Source: Chitinophaga sp. YR627 (GTDB lineage: Bacteria; Bacteroidota; Bacteroidia; Chitinophagales; Chitinophagaceae). From it: 64,000 bases of DNA. Below the pieces are notes generated by a model that was not told the origin of the DNA, did no database searches, and saw only the letters and a list, made by a program, of their open reading frames with translations. Location of the stretch: positions 1,860,001-1,924,000 of the forward strand of contig NZ_FOUX01000001.1 in assembly GCF_900114995.1 (NCBI RefSeq), in the 5' to 3' direction. Position numbers and translations under genes: made by a program. Shown piece after piece: positions 52,040-62,053 of the stretch. The stretch's first letter is position 1; every line of letters starts with the position of its first letter.

Positions 52040-54493
52040 TTACAATTCTGCTTCCTCCGGTTTGTCCTTTTTGCCCCCTAATTTGATCTTTACCTTTCCA
52101 TCTTCCCCATCCATGGCATGCAAATGCAGGACAATCCCTTTTTTCCTCCGCAGCTTTTTTTCTTCCTTGTCCAGGTCCTCGTCCTTTTTCGGATTACGCA
52201 AAGGCACCGTGATATACATATCCGTCCCCTTTGTCATGGCATACACCCCTGAAATGTCCATATACAGGGCGCTGGAATTGATCTGCATGGGTGGTACAAT
52301 GATTTTATTCCCCTGAAGGGTCAGGGTATTTTTCACGTTATCAAAGGTGATATTGTCCAGATTACGGCGACGGAATACCAGGTTCCCGATATCCTCCAGT
52401 GGTTCAAAATGTACCAGTGCACCCTGTCGCAGGTCAAAGGACAAGGTACCGTACATCGACTGTGGTGACATTTTCCCGTTATCCAGGATATTACCGCTGA
52501 TGGCGGCGGTTGCGGAGAAGATCCCCCTGAGATTTTTGGAACTCAGCGACTGCATACCGAAATTATTGAACGCATGGAACAACTGGTCCACGTGTACATT
52601 CCGGATACCTGTATTGATCTTAAAACGGTTATTGATCCCGTCCTGTGTCATCACTCCGCTCATATTGATACTGCCACCCGCATGGGCCAGTGAAACCTGT
52701 CGCAGATTGACATTACTCTCCTTCATGGAGAGATCTGCCTTTACCTGCTGGGCCATAAAGTTCCCATAAGTCAGTTTATCCAGTTGCACACTGATATTGA
52801 TGATACAGGAACTGAGCATCACGTCCAGCTGACTGGCAATACGGCTGATCTTACGTCTGTTGGCCGCTACACTTGTACGTTTGCCCTGCCGCCGTTTACC
52901 AAGAAAAGCCTTGAATTCATTCAGATCGATGCCGGTACTGCGCACTTTCCAGTCCAGTTCCAGTTTCTCCGGTGCGGAAAAGTATAAAATGGCGATATTC
53001 CGGACGCTTCCTTCCATCTGCAGACTACTCTTCTGTGTCTTTATGGAAATATTCTCCATGGACAGATCCGTCCCATTAAAGTTCATCAGGGCATTACAGG
53101 CACTGAATTGCAGATTCCTGGGGGTGTATTCCATTGCCCCGTCTTTCAGCTGGACCTTCCCCTTCAGATAGGGAATAATGGTATCCCCGACAGTGATCCC
53201 TCCTTTATAATACAATCCTGCTTTAGCCGTTCCACCGGTAAATTTGAACACGCCTTCATCTCCCTGCGCATCATTCAGATCCGTCAGCGGAAAGTCTGCC
53301 CTGAAATAACCCGCCAGTGTGGGGTGCCGCAGGTTGGTGATATCGATCGTATCGGCAGCTACAGGAATGCCATAGGTACGTGCTTTTAACCCGTAAAGGC
53401 TTACCACAGAATTCTCATCTGTATGTTCACCTGGTTGCCATTCATTCGAAAAACGGCCTGTAAAACTGCATTCCTGCAATTCCATGCCTTTGGTCGTTAC
53501 ATGATTATTCTCTGTTTTCCAGGTCACATTTACCCCTGGCTGATCACCTGCTTGCATCTGCCCTTTTATCACACAATCCGCATCCAGCGGATTCTCCAGA
53601 TCAAGTATACTATCCAGTTTGGTGGTGATCTTTGGCGTCAGCATGGACGTGGCAAGACGAAAAGGTATCTGGTCGGCAATAATATGCACGGTAAATGGGC
53701 GGGGCTGATCACCAAAAGAAAAAGAGGCGCCTGCGGTGATCTTCTGATCGGCCACATATAGTACCTGTTGCGGGATCACCAGGAGTTTCCGGTTGCTGTT
53801 ATAGGTAATTTCCAGGTCTGTCTGTAGGGATTTGTCTTTGAGGAAACTTCCCCTTTCTGTATTGAACGCCAGACTGGCCACCTGCAGGGCGGTGCGCATA
53901 TTACACACCCAGCCGGAGTCATTGTTGCGGAGGTTCCCTCTGAGGTCCCGTATGGCAAAACTGAATAATTTATGTTTCTGTTGATTATCGATCACGAGGT
54001 TGACATTACTCAGCTGAAAACGGGTAATATCAGCGGCCATGCCTTTCCCACCTTCTGCCTTTACTTTCGTATTCTTTTTCAGCATGCCGGCATTGCTGTA
54101 ACCCGTGCTGTCAGTGAATAAATAGATATTTCCGTCCTCTAAAGATATCTGTTTGATATCCAATTGTTTTTTAAGTAGCGAGAAAGTGTTTATTTTTACG
54201 AAGATACGTGCAACATCAACTAAGGGATGATGATGTATATTCCACAGACTATCCTTAACACTCACCCCTTCCAGCGCGACCGATACATTCGGAAAACTGC
54301 GCACCAGCGAAGGTTCCATGTCTTTTATCAACAGTTCTCCTCCATGTAGTCTGTCATTCAGCCGATCGCTGATCTGACGCAGAATCTGGTCTTTGTTATG
54401 CCGGATATGCCATGCTAGTCCGAGCCATAGCAATATGAGGAGGCCAATCAGGCTACCGGAAACAATCAGGGTTATACGAAGCCATTTCTGCAT
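52040..54493 (-). CDS. AsmA family protein
   Basis: 817 residues. An N-terminal membrane anchor (about 6-28) is followed by the AsmA opening VALEGVSVKDSLW and a long beta-rich region (repeated beta strands with hydrophobic inner face, to about 780), and the AsmA C-terminal signature (RNLDNITFDNVKNTLTLQGN, then PPMQINSSALYMDISGVY). The C-terminus is highly charged (Lys/Glu). AsmA-type proteins form bridge-like channels that move phospholipid between inner and outer membrane; a role in envelope lipid transport is likely. Confidence 0.92.
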   Translation of the reverse strand: MQKWLRITLIVSGSLIGLLILLWLGLAWHIRHNKDQILRQISDRLNDRLHGGELLIKDMEPSLVRSFPNVSVALEGVSVKDSLWNIHHHPLVDVARIFVKINTFSLLKKQLDIKQISLEDGNIYLFTDSTGYSNAGMLKKNTKVKAEGGKGMAADITRFQLSNVNLVIDNQQKHKLFSFAIRDLRGNLRNNDSGWVCNMRTALQVASLAFNTERGSFLKDKSLQTDLEITYNSNRKLLVIPQQVLYVADQKITAGASFSFGDQPRPFTVHIIADQIPFRLATSMLTPKITTKLDSILDLENPLDADCVIKGQMQAGDQPGVNVTWKTENNHVTTKGMELQECSFTGRFSNEWQPGEHTDENSVVSLYGLKARTYGIPVAADTIDITNLRHPTLAGYFRADFPLTDLNDAQGDEGVFKFTGGTAKAGLYYKGGITVGDTIIPYLKGKVQLKDGAMEYTPRNLQFSACNALMNFNGTDLSMENISIKTQKSSLQMEGSVRNIAILYFSAPEKLELDWKVRSTGIDLNEFKAFLGKRRQGKRTSVAANRRKISRIASQLDVMLSSCIINISVQLDKLTYGNFMAQQVKADLSMKESNVNLRQVSLAHAGGSINMSGVMTQDGINNRFKINTGIRNVHVDQLFHAFNNFGMQSLSSKNLRGIFSATAAISGNILDNGKMSPQSMYGTLSFDLRQGALVHFEPLEDIGNLVFRRRNLDNITFDNVKNTLTLQGNKIIVPPMQINSSALYMDISGVYAMTKGTDMYITVPLRNPKKDEDLDKEEKKLRRKKGIVLHLHAMDGEDGKVKIKLGGKKDKPEEAEL

Positions 54494-54592
54494 GTAGGGA
54501 ATTTACGTGAAATCAAAAAAGAAGGTTTTTAGTTCTTAATTAACACAAAATGTGCCGTATTGGAATGGCTTTTGTGTCTTAATGAATCACTT

Positions 54593-56374
54593 ATGGAAAG
54601 ACATACGTATCAGACAGGCATTATTGGCAATTGTGCGTACCTCGCACATGTCAATCTAAACACGAACATAGACTGGCTTTGCTGGCCACGAATGGACAGC
54701 TCCTTTATCTTTGGCGGTATGCTGGATAAGAATAAGGGGGGAGAATTTTATATCCGCCCTTCCGGTGAGTATACGTCCAGGCAGTATTATCTGGAGAACA
54801 CCAATGTACTGTGTACGGAAATCACCAGTGAGAGTGGAAAATACCGTATTACGGACTTTGCACCCCGTTTTTATCAGTATGAACGGTATTTCAAACCGCT
54901 TATGCTGATACGCAAGATAGAGCCGCTGGAGGGCAATCCACGTGTGAAGGTGAAATGTAAACCCGTATGTGATTACGGCAGTGGTTTTCTGAAGGCCCAG
55001 CGGGGTAGCAACCACATTGAATTCCTGGGATGTGAGGAAACCTTACGTCTCACTACCAACATTCCCATCAGTTATCTCTTCGAAGAGGAATTTTTTGTCC
55101 TGAATGATGAAAAATACCTGCTGCTGACCTATGGTCATCCGCTGGAGGCGCCATTGAATGCTACAGCAGAGCGGTTTCTCCGCGAAACCACCCTTTACTG
55201 GCGTACCTGGATCAAACACTCCAACATCGCCAATTTCTACCAGCCGGCTGTCATCCGTTCTGCCCTCACCCTGAAGATCCATCAGTATGAAGATACCGGC
55301 GCCATCATTGCCGCCAGTACGACCAGTTTGCCGGAATATCCGGGCAGCGGACGTACCTGGGATTATCGCTATTGCTGGTTACGGGATACTTATTATGTGA
55401 TCACCGCACTGAACCATATCGGACATTTTGAGGAAATGGAGAAGTATTTCAGTTATGTTGCTGATATCTCCTTCTCGGGCGACTACCGTTATCAGCCTTT
55501 ATATGGCATTACCGGCAAAAAGAACCTCGTAGAGCAGATCTTGCCTCACCTGGATGGTTATGAAGGCAATCAGCCTGTACGTATCGGTAATCAGGCGTAT
55601 GAACATATACAGAACGATATCTACGGACAGGTACTGATCTCCATGCTGCCCTTGTATACGGACCATCGTTTCGTCTTCTCAGAAAGAAAGGATTCCGCAT
55701 GGTGGCTGGAATACCTGCTCAATAAGATCGAGCACACGATTGATGAAAAGGATGCGGGCATCTGGGAGTTCCGCAACTTCGCCAATATTCACTGTTACAG
55801 CAACCTGTTCCAGTGGGCCGGTTGTGCTGCAGCAGAGAAAATGGCGCGTACCATCGGTAACCAGCAACTGGTAGAAAAAGCCATTGCATTAAAAGACCGT
55901 GCAGCAGCGCATATCGAAAGCTGTTATGATCCTGTCAGGAAAGTATATACCAATGCAGCCGGCAGTCAGCATCTGGACGCAAGTACCTTACAGCTGATCA
56001 TGATGAACTACCTGGACCCTGCTTCAGAAAAAGCACGCGATCATCTGGCAGCACTGGAGAAAGAACTGAAAACGGAAAAGGGATTGTTCTATCGTTATCT
56101 GCACTCAGATGATTTTGGGAAACCGAAAGCAACCTTCCTGGTATGCGCCTTCTGGTATGTGGAAGCGCTGGCTTGTGTAGGACGTATCGATGATGCTGTA
56201 CGGGAATTTCAGAGCCTGTTGCAATATTCCAATCACCTGCAGTTATTCAGTGAAGATGTGGTGGAAGAGAGTGGCAGCCAGTGGGGTAATTTCCCGCAGG
56301 CGTACAGTCATGTGGGCCTGATGAATGCAGCGTACAGGATCTCCATGAAACTGGATGTACCGATCTTTCTTTAA
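54593..56374 (+). CDS. Glycoside hydrolase family 15 protein (glucoamylase/trehalase-like)
   Basis: 593 residues from the ATG at 54593. The N-terminal beta domain begins GNCAYLAHVNLNTNIDWLCW and the (alpha/alpha)6 catalytic domain carries RTWDYRYCWLRDTYYVITAL near 250 and a C-terminal EESGSQWGNFPQAYSHVGL with the catalytic Glu in EESG. This is the intracellular GH15 type that includes bacterial trehalases and dextran/glucoamylase-like enzymes. It is convergent with a fused trehalose-phosphate synthase/phosphatase gene, so trehalose is a plausible substrate, by context only. No signal peptide. Confidence 0.92.
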   Translation: MERHTYQTGIIGNCAYLAHVNLNTNIDWLCWPRMDSSFIFGGMLDKNKGGEFYIRPSGEYTSRQYYLENTNVLCTEITSESGKYRITDFAPRFYQYERYFKPLMLIRKIEPLEGNPRVKVKCKPVCDYGSGFLKAQRGSNHIEFLGCEETLRLTTNIPISYLFEEEFFVLNDEKYLLLTYGHPLEAPLNATAERFLRETTLYWRTWIKHSNIANFYQPAVIRSALTLKIHQYEDTGAIIAASTTSLPEYPGSGRTWDYRYCWLRDTYYVITALNHIGHFEEMEKYFSYVADISFSGDYRYQPLYGITGKKNLVEQILPHLDGYEGNQPVRIGNQAYEHIQNDIYGQVLISMLPLYTDHRFVFSERKDSAWWLEYLLNKIEHTIDEKDAGIWEFRNFANIHCYSNLFQWAGCAAAEKMARTIGNQQLVEKAIALKDRAAAHIESCYDPVRKVYTNAAGSQHLDASTLQLIMMNYLDPASEKARDHLAALEKELKTEKGLFYRYLHSDDFGKPKATFLVCAFWYVEALACVGRIDDAVREFQSLLQYSNHLQLFSEDVVEESGSQWGNFPQAYSHVGLMNAAYRISMKLDVPIFL

Positions 56375-56400
56375 TAGTAAGATATTTTTTGTTGAAGTAA

Positions 56401-56437
56401 GAGGGTGCCCATGATGAATACGGGCATCCTCCTTTTA
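56401..56437 (+). terminator. Intrinsic terminator for the GH15 gene
   Basis: GAGGGTGCCC pairs with GGGCATCCTC (one G-U on this strand), followed by CTTTTATAC. It is 27 bp past the GH15 stop codon. Confidence 0.65.
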
Positions 56438-56464
56438 TACTAGCTGAATAAAACGGTAAAACGT

Positions 56465-56497
56465 AAAAAGGGCTCGCATACAGCGAAGCCCTTTTTT
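56465..56497 (-). terminator. Terminator for the otsA-otsB fusion gene
   Basis: AAAAAGGGCT pairs with AGCCCTTTTT with a CGC/GCG inner pairing, loop small. T-runs occur on both strands, and it lies 29 bp past the stop codon of the trehalose gene. Confidence 0.8.
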
Positions 56498-56525
56498 ATG
56501 TTGCATTAGTAATCTGCGGAATGGT

Positions 56526-58700
56526 TTATCCTGCCACCAGCGTTCTCAGAAATGCTCTTACTTCGTGATGGTTTCTCAGATAATATCTTGCTGCGGACAC
56601 CTGGCTTCCCACCTTGATAGTCACAGCATCACCGGATAGGGCTTTGAATATATCTTCATCAGTATGATCATCACCGATCGCCAGTGTGAAATCAAACTTT
56701 CTGTCCTGCAACCAGGCCAGTGTAGCTTTCCCTTTATTGATCTCCACATTCTTTATTTCGATCACTTTATCACCTGGCAGTATCTGTAATCCGATATCGT
56801 TGGTAAAATAGCGAAGGGTATTCATCAGTTCATTTGCACGCAATTCACCCAAACCTGTTTCCACCTTGCGGTAGTGCCATACGAGGGAATAACTTTTTTC
56901 TTCGATGAATGAACCCGGCGTGCGGTCCATATAGGTATCGAGAATAGGCATGATATCCTGTTTCCAGTGAGCATTCAAACCGGGGATCTTCTGCCAGTCT
57001 TCACCATATTTCTTGTGCCATGCGCCATGTTCTGCGATAAGGTCTAATGGTAGTTGTCCGAGCCATTCTTCCAGCGTTTCGTGTTTACGACCGCTGATCA
57101 TCACCACATGATTTGCTTTATCGTGTGTGAGTGTTTTGAGTAGCTGATAGAGTTCCTGATCGGGAGAGGCCAGATCTATATTGGCCTGGAAGCCTACCAG
57201 TGTACCATCGTAATCCAGGAAGATGACACGTTCAGGCGCTTTCTTATAATGATTGCGTACCTGTGATTGCATATCCATACTCATACGGCGGGCCAGCATA
57301 GACTGTTGCAGTTGTTTTACTTCCTGCAGACGTGTCATGAACAGTTTTACCCAGTGGGAAATATTGAATTTCTGTACCACCTGCCGCATTGATTTCATAC
57401 GACGTTCCTGTTCTTTCAGTGGCATATTGATTGCCTCATGTAAAGCTCTTGCGATAGCGCCGATATTATTAGGATTTACGATCAATGCATCAATCAGTTC
57501 TTTAGATGCACCAGCCATCTCACTTAAAATCAGTACACCATCGTTATCTTTCCGGCTGGCTACATATTCTTTACTCACAAGGTTCATTCCGTCACGCATC
57601 GGCGTTACGAGTCCGACGTCAGCGAAGTTATACAACGCAGACAGTACTTCCACCGGGAATGAGCGATAGAAATAATTCACCGGATGCCAGTTCATGGTAC
57701 GGAAACGCGCGTTGATACCACCGGCGAGCATATCGATAGCCTCTTTTAATTCCTTGTATTGTGGAACGGTGTCCCTGGAAGGAACAACGATCATATACAG
57801 TACGACCTTCTCTGTGTATTCCGGATAGAGCTGGAGGAACAGTTCGAATGCCTGTAAACGCTGGATGATGCCTTTGCTATAATCTAGTCTGTCGATTGAC
57901 AATACCAGGTGTGTATCATGGAATGTTTCTTTGAGATTTTCCAGTTGTCGTAATACTTCGGGATCGTAGGAAAGTTGTTCAAACTTTTCATTGTCGATAC
58001 CCATTGGAAAGGTTTCAGCGATCACTGCGCGATCATTCACAGTCACGACGTTAGCCGATGCATTTACTGGTAGTAAACGGGTAACAGCGTTCAGGAAATG
58101 ATGGCTGTCATCAAAGGTATGGAAGCCTAAAAGATCTGCGCCAAGCATACCTTCCAGCAACTCTACACGCCATGGTATGAGGCGGAAAAGTTCAAACGAC
58201 GGGAAAGGAATATGCTGAAAATAACCGATGGCTACATCCGGCACTTCTGCGCGGATCATGCCTGGCAATAATAATAACTGGTAGTCATGGATCCAGATCA
58301 CATCACCTGGTTCAGCGACCCTTAAAATTGCGTCTCTGAATTTACTGTTCACCTGATAATAAAAATCCCAATATACCTGTTCGTAGCGGGCATAAACGGA
58401 CATATAGTGGAAAACAGGCCACAGTATCTCGTTTGAAAATCCCTCATAATAGTTGTTGATCTCCTCCTGTGTCAGGTACACAGGCATCAGATTCATCTCA
58501 CTTAATTGTTCAGTAATTTGTGGTTGTGCAGCCTCACTCACATCTATGCCCGGCCATCCTATCCAGATGTTATAGCCTTGCCTGTAAATGGAACCCAAGC
58601 CTGTAGCCAGACCACCTTCACTGGGATTCAACACGTAGTCTCCATCCTTTTCAGTGATCTTTACCGGTAGCCTGTTCGATACAATAATGGTTTTACTCAT
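56526..58700 (-). CDS. Bifunctional trehalose-6-phosphate synthase/phosphatase (OtsA-OtsB fusion)
   Basis: 724 residues. Residues 1-470 are a GT20 synthase: SNRLPVKI, GLATGLGSIYRQ, WIHDYQLLLLPGMIR and the donor-site VLSIDRLDYSKGI and RDGMNLVSKEYVA. Residues about 490-724 are a HAD-type trehalose-phosphatase with VIFLDYDGTLVGF (nucleophile Asp496) and AIGDDHTDEDIF. UDP-glucose plus glucose-6-P becomes trehalose-6-P and then trehalose in one polypeptide. The fused layout resembles plant and fungal class II enzymes and is found in several Bacteroidota. It may serve osmoprotection or desiccation tolerance. Confidence 0.95.
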   Translation of the reverse strand: MSKTIIVSNRLPVKITEKDGDYVLNPSEGGLATGLGSIYRQGYNIWIGWPGIDVSEAAQPQITEQLSEMNLMPVYLTQEEINNYYEGFSNEILWPVFHYMSVYARYEQVYWDFYYQVNSKFRDAILRVAEPGDVIWIHDYQLLLLPGMIRAEVPDVAIGYFQHIPFPSFELFRLIPWRVELLEGMLGADLLGFHTFDDSHHFLNAVTRLLPVNASANVVTVNDRAVIAETFPMGIDNEKFEQLSYDPEVLRQLENLKETFHDTHLVLSIDRLDYSKGIIQRLQAFELFLQLYPEYTEKVVLYMIVVPSRDTVPQYKELKEAIDMLAGGINARFRTMNWHPVNYFYRSFPVEVLSALYNFADVGLVTPMRDGMNLVSKEYVASRKDNDGVLILSEMAGASKELIDALIVNPNNIGAIARALHEAINMPLKEQERRMKSMRQVVQKFNISHWVKLFMTRLQEVKQLQQSMLARRMSMDMQSQVRNHYKKAPERVIFLDYDGTLVGFQANIDLASPDQELYQLLKTLTHDKANHVVMISGRKHETLEEWLGQLPLDLIAEHGAWHKKYGEDWQKIPGLNAHWKQDIMPILDTYMDRTPGSFIEEKSYSLVWHYRKVETGLGELRANELMNTLRYFTNDIGLQILPGDKVIEIKNVEINKGKATLAWLQDRKFDFTLAIGDDHTDEDIFKALSGDAVTIKVGSQVSAARYYLRNHHEVRAFLRTLVAG

Positions 58701-59293
58701 AATACAGTTTTAAATCAAAAAATCTATGCTGATATCAATGCCTGTCCCGATATACGGAAAGCACTTTACAAAAAACGCACCTGAAAATAGATACGGAAAG
58801 AAAGCAGTCTGATAAAATAGGTAACAATGACTGCGGGTGTTCGACGACAAATAGACGACAATAGCTGCCAATATACGGAAATTTATGGTATTCGTTTTGA
58901 AACAAACTCGTACATTGAAGTATGAATGAAGAAAAAATCAGTAAGATCATTCATGCTGAAAAACGCTTTAAACATACTGAAACACGCTATCGATAAAGGA
59001 TCAGCACTGTCATCATAAAGAGCAGTAATAAGAGTATAAAAAATCATGTATGGTGTAAATAAAAAAAAGGCGATGATACTTTTCATTGCATCAGAAGAAA
59101 AAAAAATCACACAATACATAAAATAAAATGCATCATACACGCAGAAAATAAATGAAGTTTTTTGTTGCGCTTACAAATTGTTTATACAAAAAATGCACAA
59201 TAAAACAACAGCAACAATACGGTGAGCAATCACCATATATACTGTACAAACAGTACCTATTTCACTCATTATAAACCAAATCAAAGCAGCATA
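58701..59293. other. AT-rich intergenic region, no gene seen
   Basis: About 590 bp between two divergent genes, strongly AT-rich with poly-A and poly-T runs. It must hold the promoters of the trehalose gene and of the aldo/keto reductase gene. I see no hairpin of note and no -33/-7 pair that is better than chance. An open frame of 85 codons on the minus strand (58883-59140) is rich in Phe and has no coding character. Confidence 0.6.
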
Positions 59294-60241
59294 ATGGAAA
59301 AAAGACAATTGGGAAAATCGGCATTACAGGTGGCACCTTTGGCTTTTGGCGGAAATGTTTTCGGCTGGACAGCAGATGAAGCTACTTCTTTCGCTTTACT
59401 TGACGCTTTTGTGGCAGGAGGCTTTAACCTGATTGATACAGCAGACTCCTACTCTCATTGGGCGCCGGGCAACAGCGGAGGTGAATCAGAAACGATCATT
59501 GGTAAATGGTTAAAGAAAAGCGGCAAACGTGATCAGGTGGTCATTGCCACCAAAGTTGGCGGCGGAAAGGTAAAGGACCTCTCTCCTGCCTACATAGAAA
59601 AAACAGTAGAGGAATCATTGCGCAGATTACAGACAGATTATATCGATCTGTATCAGTCGCACTATGACGATCTCAAAACACCTATCGACGAAACACTCGC
59701 CACCTATGACAAACTGGTAAAAGCGGGCAAGGTACGTGTGATCGGTGCTTCCAACTTCAGTCCCGAAAGGCTGTTACAATCACTTGAATCCAGTGAAACG
59801 AACGGCTTCCCCCGATATGAATCCTTACAACCTGAATATAACCTCTACGACCGCCAGAAATTCGAGCGTGAATACCAGCCGGTCACCCAGGGCTACAATC
59901 TTGGCGTTATCAGCTACTATTCCCTTGCCAGCGGTTTCCTGAGCGGCAAATACAGAACAAAGGAAGACGCTTCCAAAAGCGCCCGTGGTGACAAAGCAGT
60001 AGGCTACCTAGACGAACGCGGACAAAGCATCCTCGAAACCCTCGACGAAGTATCCGCCGACTTCAAAACAACACCTACCAGTGTCGCCATCGCCTGGCTC
60101 GTCCAGCACCCTGGCATCACAGCTCCCATCGTCAGCGCCACCAGCACCCAACAACTGGAAGACCTGCTAAAAGCCACCCAGTTAGGCCTCGATGCAGGCG
60201 CCATAGAAAAGCTGAATATCGCCAGCGATTATGAGGAGTAG
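59294..60241 (+). CDS. Aldo/keto reductase
   Basis: 315 residues from the ATG at 59294; an open frame reaches back to a GTG at 59222 but the family start is MEKRQLGKSALQV. The AKR tetrad can be traced: Asp in NLIDTADSY, Tyr in the same motif, Lys in VVIATKVGG, and His in LYQSHYDDLKT. NADPH-binding residues fall in GASNFSPERL and near ITAPIVSATSTQQLEDL. It reduces aldehydes or ketones, probably as detoxification. No linked genes. Confidence 0.94.
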   Translation: MEKRQLGKSALQVAPLAFGGNVFGWTADEATSFALLDAFVAGGFNLIDTADSYSHWAPGNSGGESETIIGKWLKKSGKRDQVVIATKVGGGKVKDLSPAYIEKTVEESLRRLQTDYIDLYQSHYDDLKTPIDETLATYDKLVKAGKVRVIGASNFSPERLLQSLESSETNGFPRYESLQPEYNLYDRQKFEREYQPVTQGYNLGVISYYSLASGFLSGKYRTKEDASKSARGDKAVGYLDERGQSILETLDEVSADFKTTPTSVAIAWLVQHPGITAPIVSATSTQQLEDLLKATQLGLDAGAIEKLNIASDYEE

Positions 60242-60319
60242 TGAGCGCTTATGATATGATATAGTGTGATGCAGGTTACACAGGTAGCATAGATTATAAG
60301 GACGATGAGATGCGGTAAT

Positions 60320-60535
60320 TATGATAAGTACTATACGATTAACAGTAAAGCTTGTGACAGCCTTTAATAAGGGAATGAGCGTAATAGAAATGTCGACTAC
60401 CACAGGCATCATACGAGTAGCTATCAAAGCCTGGAATACCCTCTTATAAAGCAACAGGCATGATAGAAATGATCGACAATGATAAGTGTCATAAGATTAG
60501 CTATTAAGCCTATAATTCCTTATGATAAGGAAGAT
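60320..60535. repeat. Degenerate tandem repeat, about 80 bp unit
   Basis: Three diverged units can be lined up by the words TACTATACGATTAAC (60328), CATCATACGAGTAGC (60408) and TGTCATAAGATTAGC (60487), each followed by a short AAGC/AGCCT block and then a TTATAAGG-like block. About half of the positions are kept. No gene. Confidence 0.45.
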
Positions 60536-60591
60536 GAAGATGATAAGAATAATATGAGGCAATAAAAAAACGCATAAACCAAAACACGATA

Positions 60592-60652
60592 AAGGGCCAG
60601 TAGACCTCTCCCAACATTGAACAAGAGAGACCTGCTGGCCCTAATTATTTAA
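60592..60652. terminator. Large hairpin, possible terminator
   Basis: AGGGCCAGTAG-ACCTCTC and GAGAGACC-TGCTGGCCCT pair over 18 positions with three mismatches, loop about 15 nt. There is only a weak T-rich tail (AATTATTT). It is 350 bp past the aldo/keto reductase gene. Confidence 0.45.
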
Positions 60653-60732
60653 AACACAACCTGAGAAAAGAAAAGCAAAGTAATACAACCACACAATTCC
60701 GACTTCAGGACCTTCGCCAGGCACTCAGTCGC

Positions 60733-61070
60733 CAACCGCGTTCAATGCAGAGGGAGACCACTGGCCTTAGTTATTTGAAGTACGCTCAGCCCCTGCAACC
60801 AGGGGTTTAATCCACCAAACCACCGCCCAACTCTCCATAAAAAAGCCCCATAGCAAGGAACTTCAAAGAACTACAGCCTGTGGTCCCCTCTGCTTTGAAC
60901 GCAGTAAGACCCACACAATTACCACCGCAGCCCAAGAAGCCAATTACCTTAAACCGACCTTAATCCCCCAAAGCCAAATATCAAGAAACTTCAAAGAACC
61001 ACAGCCTGTGGTCCCCTCTGCTTTGAACGCAGTAAGACCCACACAATTACCACCGCAGCCCAAGAAGCCA
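60733..61070 (+). repeat. Dispersed hairpin repeat element, third subfamily, with duplicated right half
   Basis: Left arm CGCGTTCAATGCAGAGGGAG then ACCACTGGCCTTAG, right arm AACTTCAAAGAACTACAGCC then TGTGGTCCCCTCTGCTTTG (60855-60900). Here the pairing bases GTTCAATGCAGAGG/CCTCTGCTTTGAAC differ from the other subfamilies in both arms at once. The right half is repeated at 60965-61070 with a 129 bp offset, nearly identical from CAGCCTGTGGTCCCCTCTG through CACCGCAGCCCAAGAAGCC. Confidence 0.8.
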
Positions 61071-61077
61071 TTTCCCC

Positions 61078-62031
61078 TTATTCACCAATCTTTATCACCG
61101 TCTTCCCCTTCCCCTTAAGATTCCGACTCTCCGATATCGCCCCCGGCACATCCTTCATCCCAATCACCTCCCCAACCGGCACCACCAACGCACCATTATC
61201 CACCGCATCCGTCAACGCATCCAAACTCGCCGGCGTCCCCTGCGTCTCAAAATTCCCACCACTCAACCCTCTCGCTTTCAACACCTCTGCCGTCGCCACA
61301 AACGCCGTCGTCAGCGCCACCCCTTTCAGCGCCACTAACTCCGTCAGCCCTTTAAACACCGCCGCCGGACTCACCAGATCTATCAACCCATCTACCCCGG
61401 ACGGATAACGGCTCCCTATCTCTTTCTCTATCGATAATTTCTTATAATTGATCGTCTCTTTCGCTCCCAGTTTCTTCATCCGCACCTCATCGTCCTCACT
61501 ACTCACGGTAGCGATCACATAGATCCCCTGCATGGCAGCCAGTTGTACAATAAACGAACCTACACCGCCTGTAGCACCCACCAGCAATAATATCTGCTCA
61601 TGTTTCAATCCGGAGCGCTCGATGATCTGCTGTGCCGTCATCCCCGCAGTCGGCATAGCGGCCGCCTCCACAAGGGAAATAGAACTCGGCGCATGAGAAA
61701 TGGCCGCCTTCTCCGGTACGGCGACATATTCCGCGTAAGACCCTTCCCCGACAGGAGAATGGATAAACTGACCATAGATCTGATCACCGGGTTTGAACAG
61801 GGTTACGCCGTCACCTACTGCTTCGACAGTCCCTGCGCCATCAACCCCTAAGACCAGCGGGAATTTATGCGGCATTTTCCCATCGAGAATGCCGTCGATC
61901 AGTTTCCAGTCAAAAGGATTCATACCAGCAGCGGCTACACGTACGAGGATAGTTCCTGGTTTTACCTCCGGGCGTGGCAGTTCCATTACTTCAGGAACGC
62001 CCTTAAATTGCTGAACGGCTACAGCCTTCAT
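61078..62031 (-). CDS. NADP-dependent zinc-free alcohol dehydrogenase/quinone reductase (MDR family)
   Basis: 317 residues. MDR fold without structural or catalytic zinc ligands: N-terminal GroES-like part (VRVAAAGMNPFDWKLIDG), a nucleotide-binding LLVGATGGVGSFIVQLAAMQ and VIATVSSEDDEVRMKKLGA. It is of the quinone oxidoreductase-like or enoyl-reductase branch and probably reduces reactive alkenes or quinones with NADPH. It lies 22 bp from the end of the ClC gene on the same strand, in the order ClC then this gene, so the two may form one transcript. Confidence 0.92.
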   Translation of the reverse strand: MKAVAVQQFKGVPEVMELPRPEVKPGTILVRVAAAGMNPFDWKLIDGILDGKMPHKFPLVLGVDGAGTVEAVGDGVTLFKPGDQIYGQFIHSPVGEGSYAEYVAVPEKAAISHAPSSISLVEAAAMPTAGMTAQQIIERSGLKHEQILLLVGATGGVGSFIVQLAAMQGIYVIATVSSEDDEVRMKKLGAKETINYKKLSIEKEIGSRYPSGVDGLIDLVSPAAVFKGLTELVALKGVALTTAFVATAEVLKARGLSGGNFETQGTPASLDALTDAVDNGALVVPVGEVIGMKDVPGAISESRNLKGKGKTVIKIGE

Positions 62032-62053
62032 AAGCTAAAATTCAGTTGTGTGG

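Noticed and set aside
58883..59140. 85-codon minus-strand frame rich in Phe in the trehalose/AKR intergenic region
   Set aside because: The region is extremely AT-rich, and the residue make-up is what poly-A/T DNA gives. No homologue-like features.
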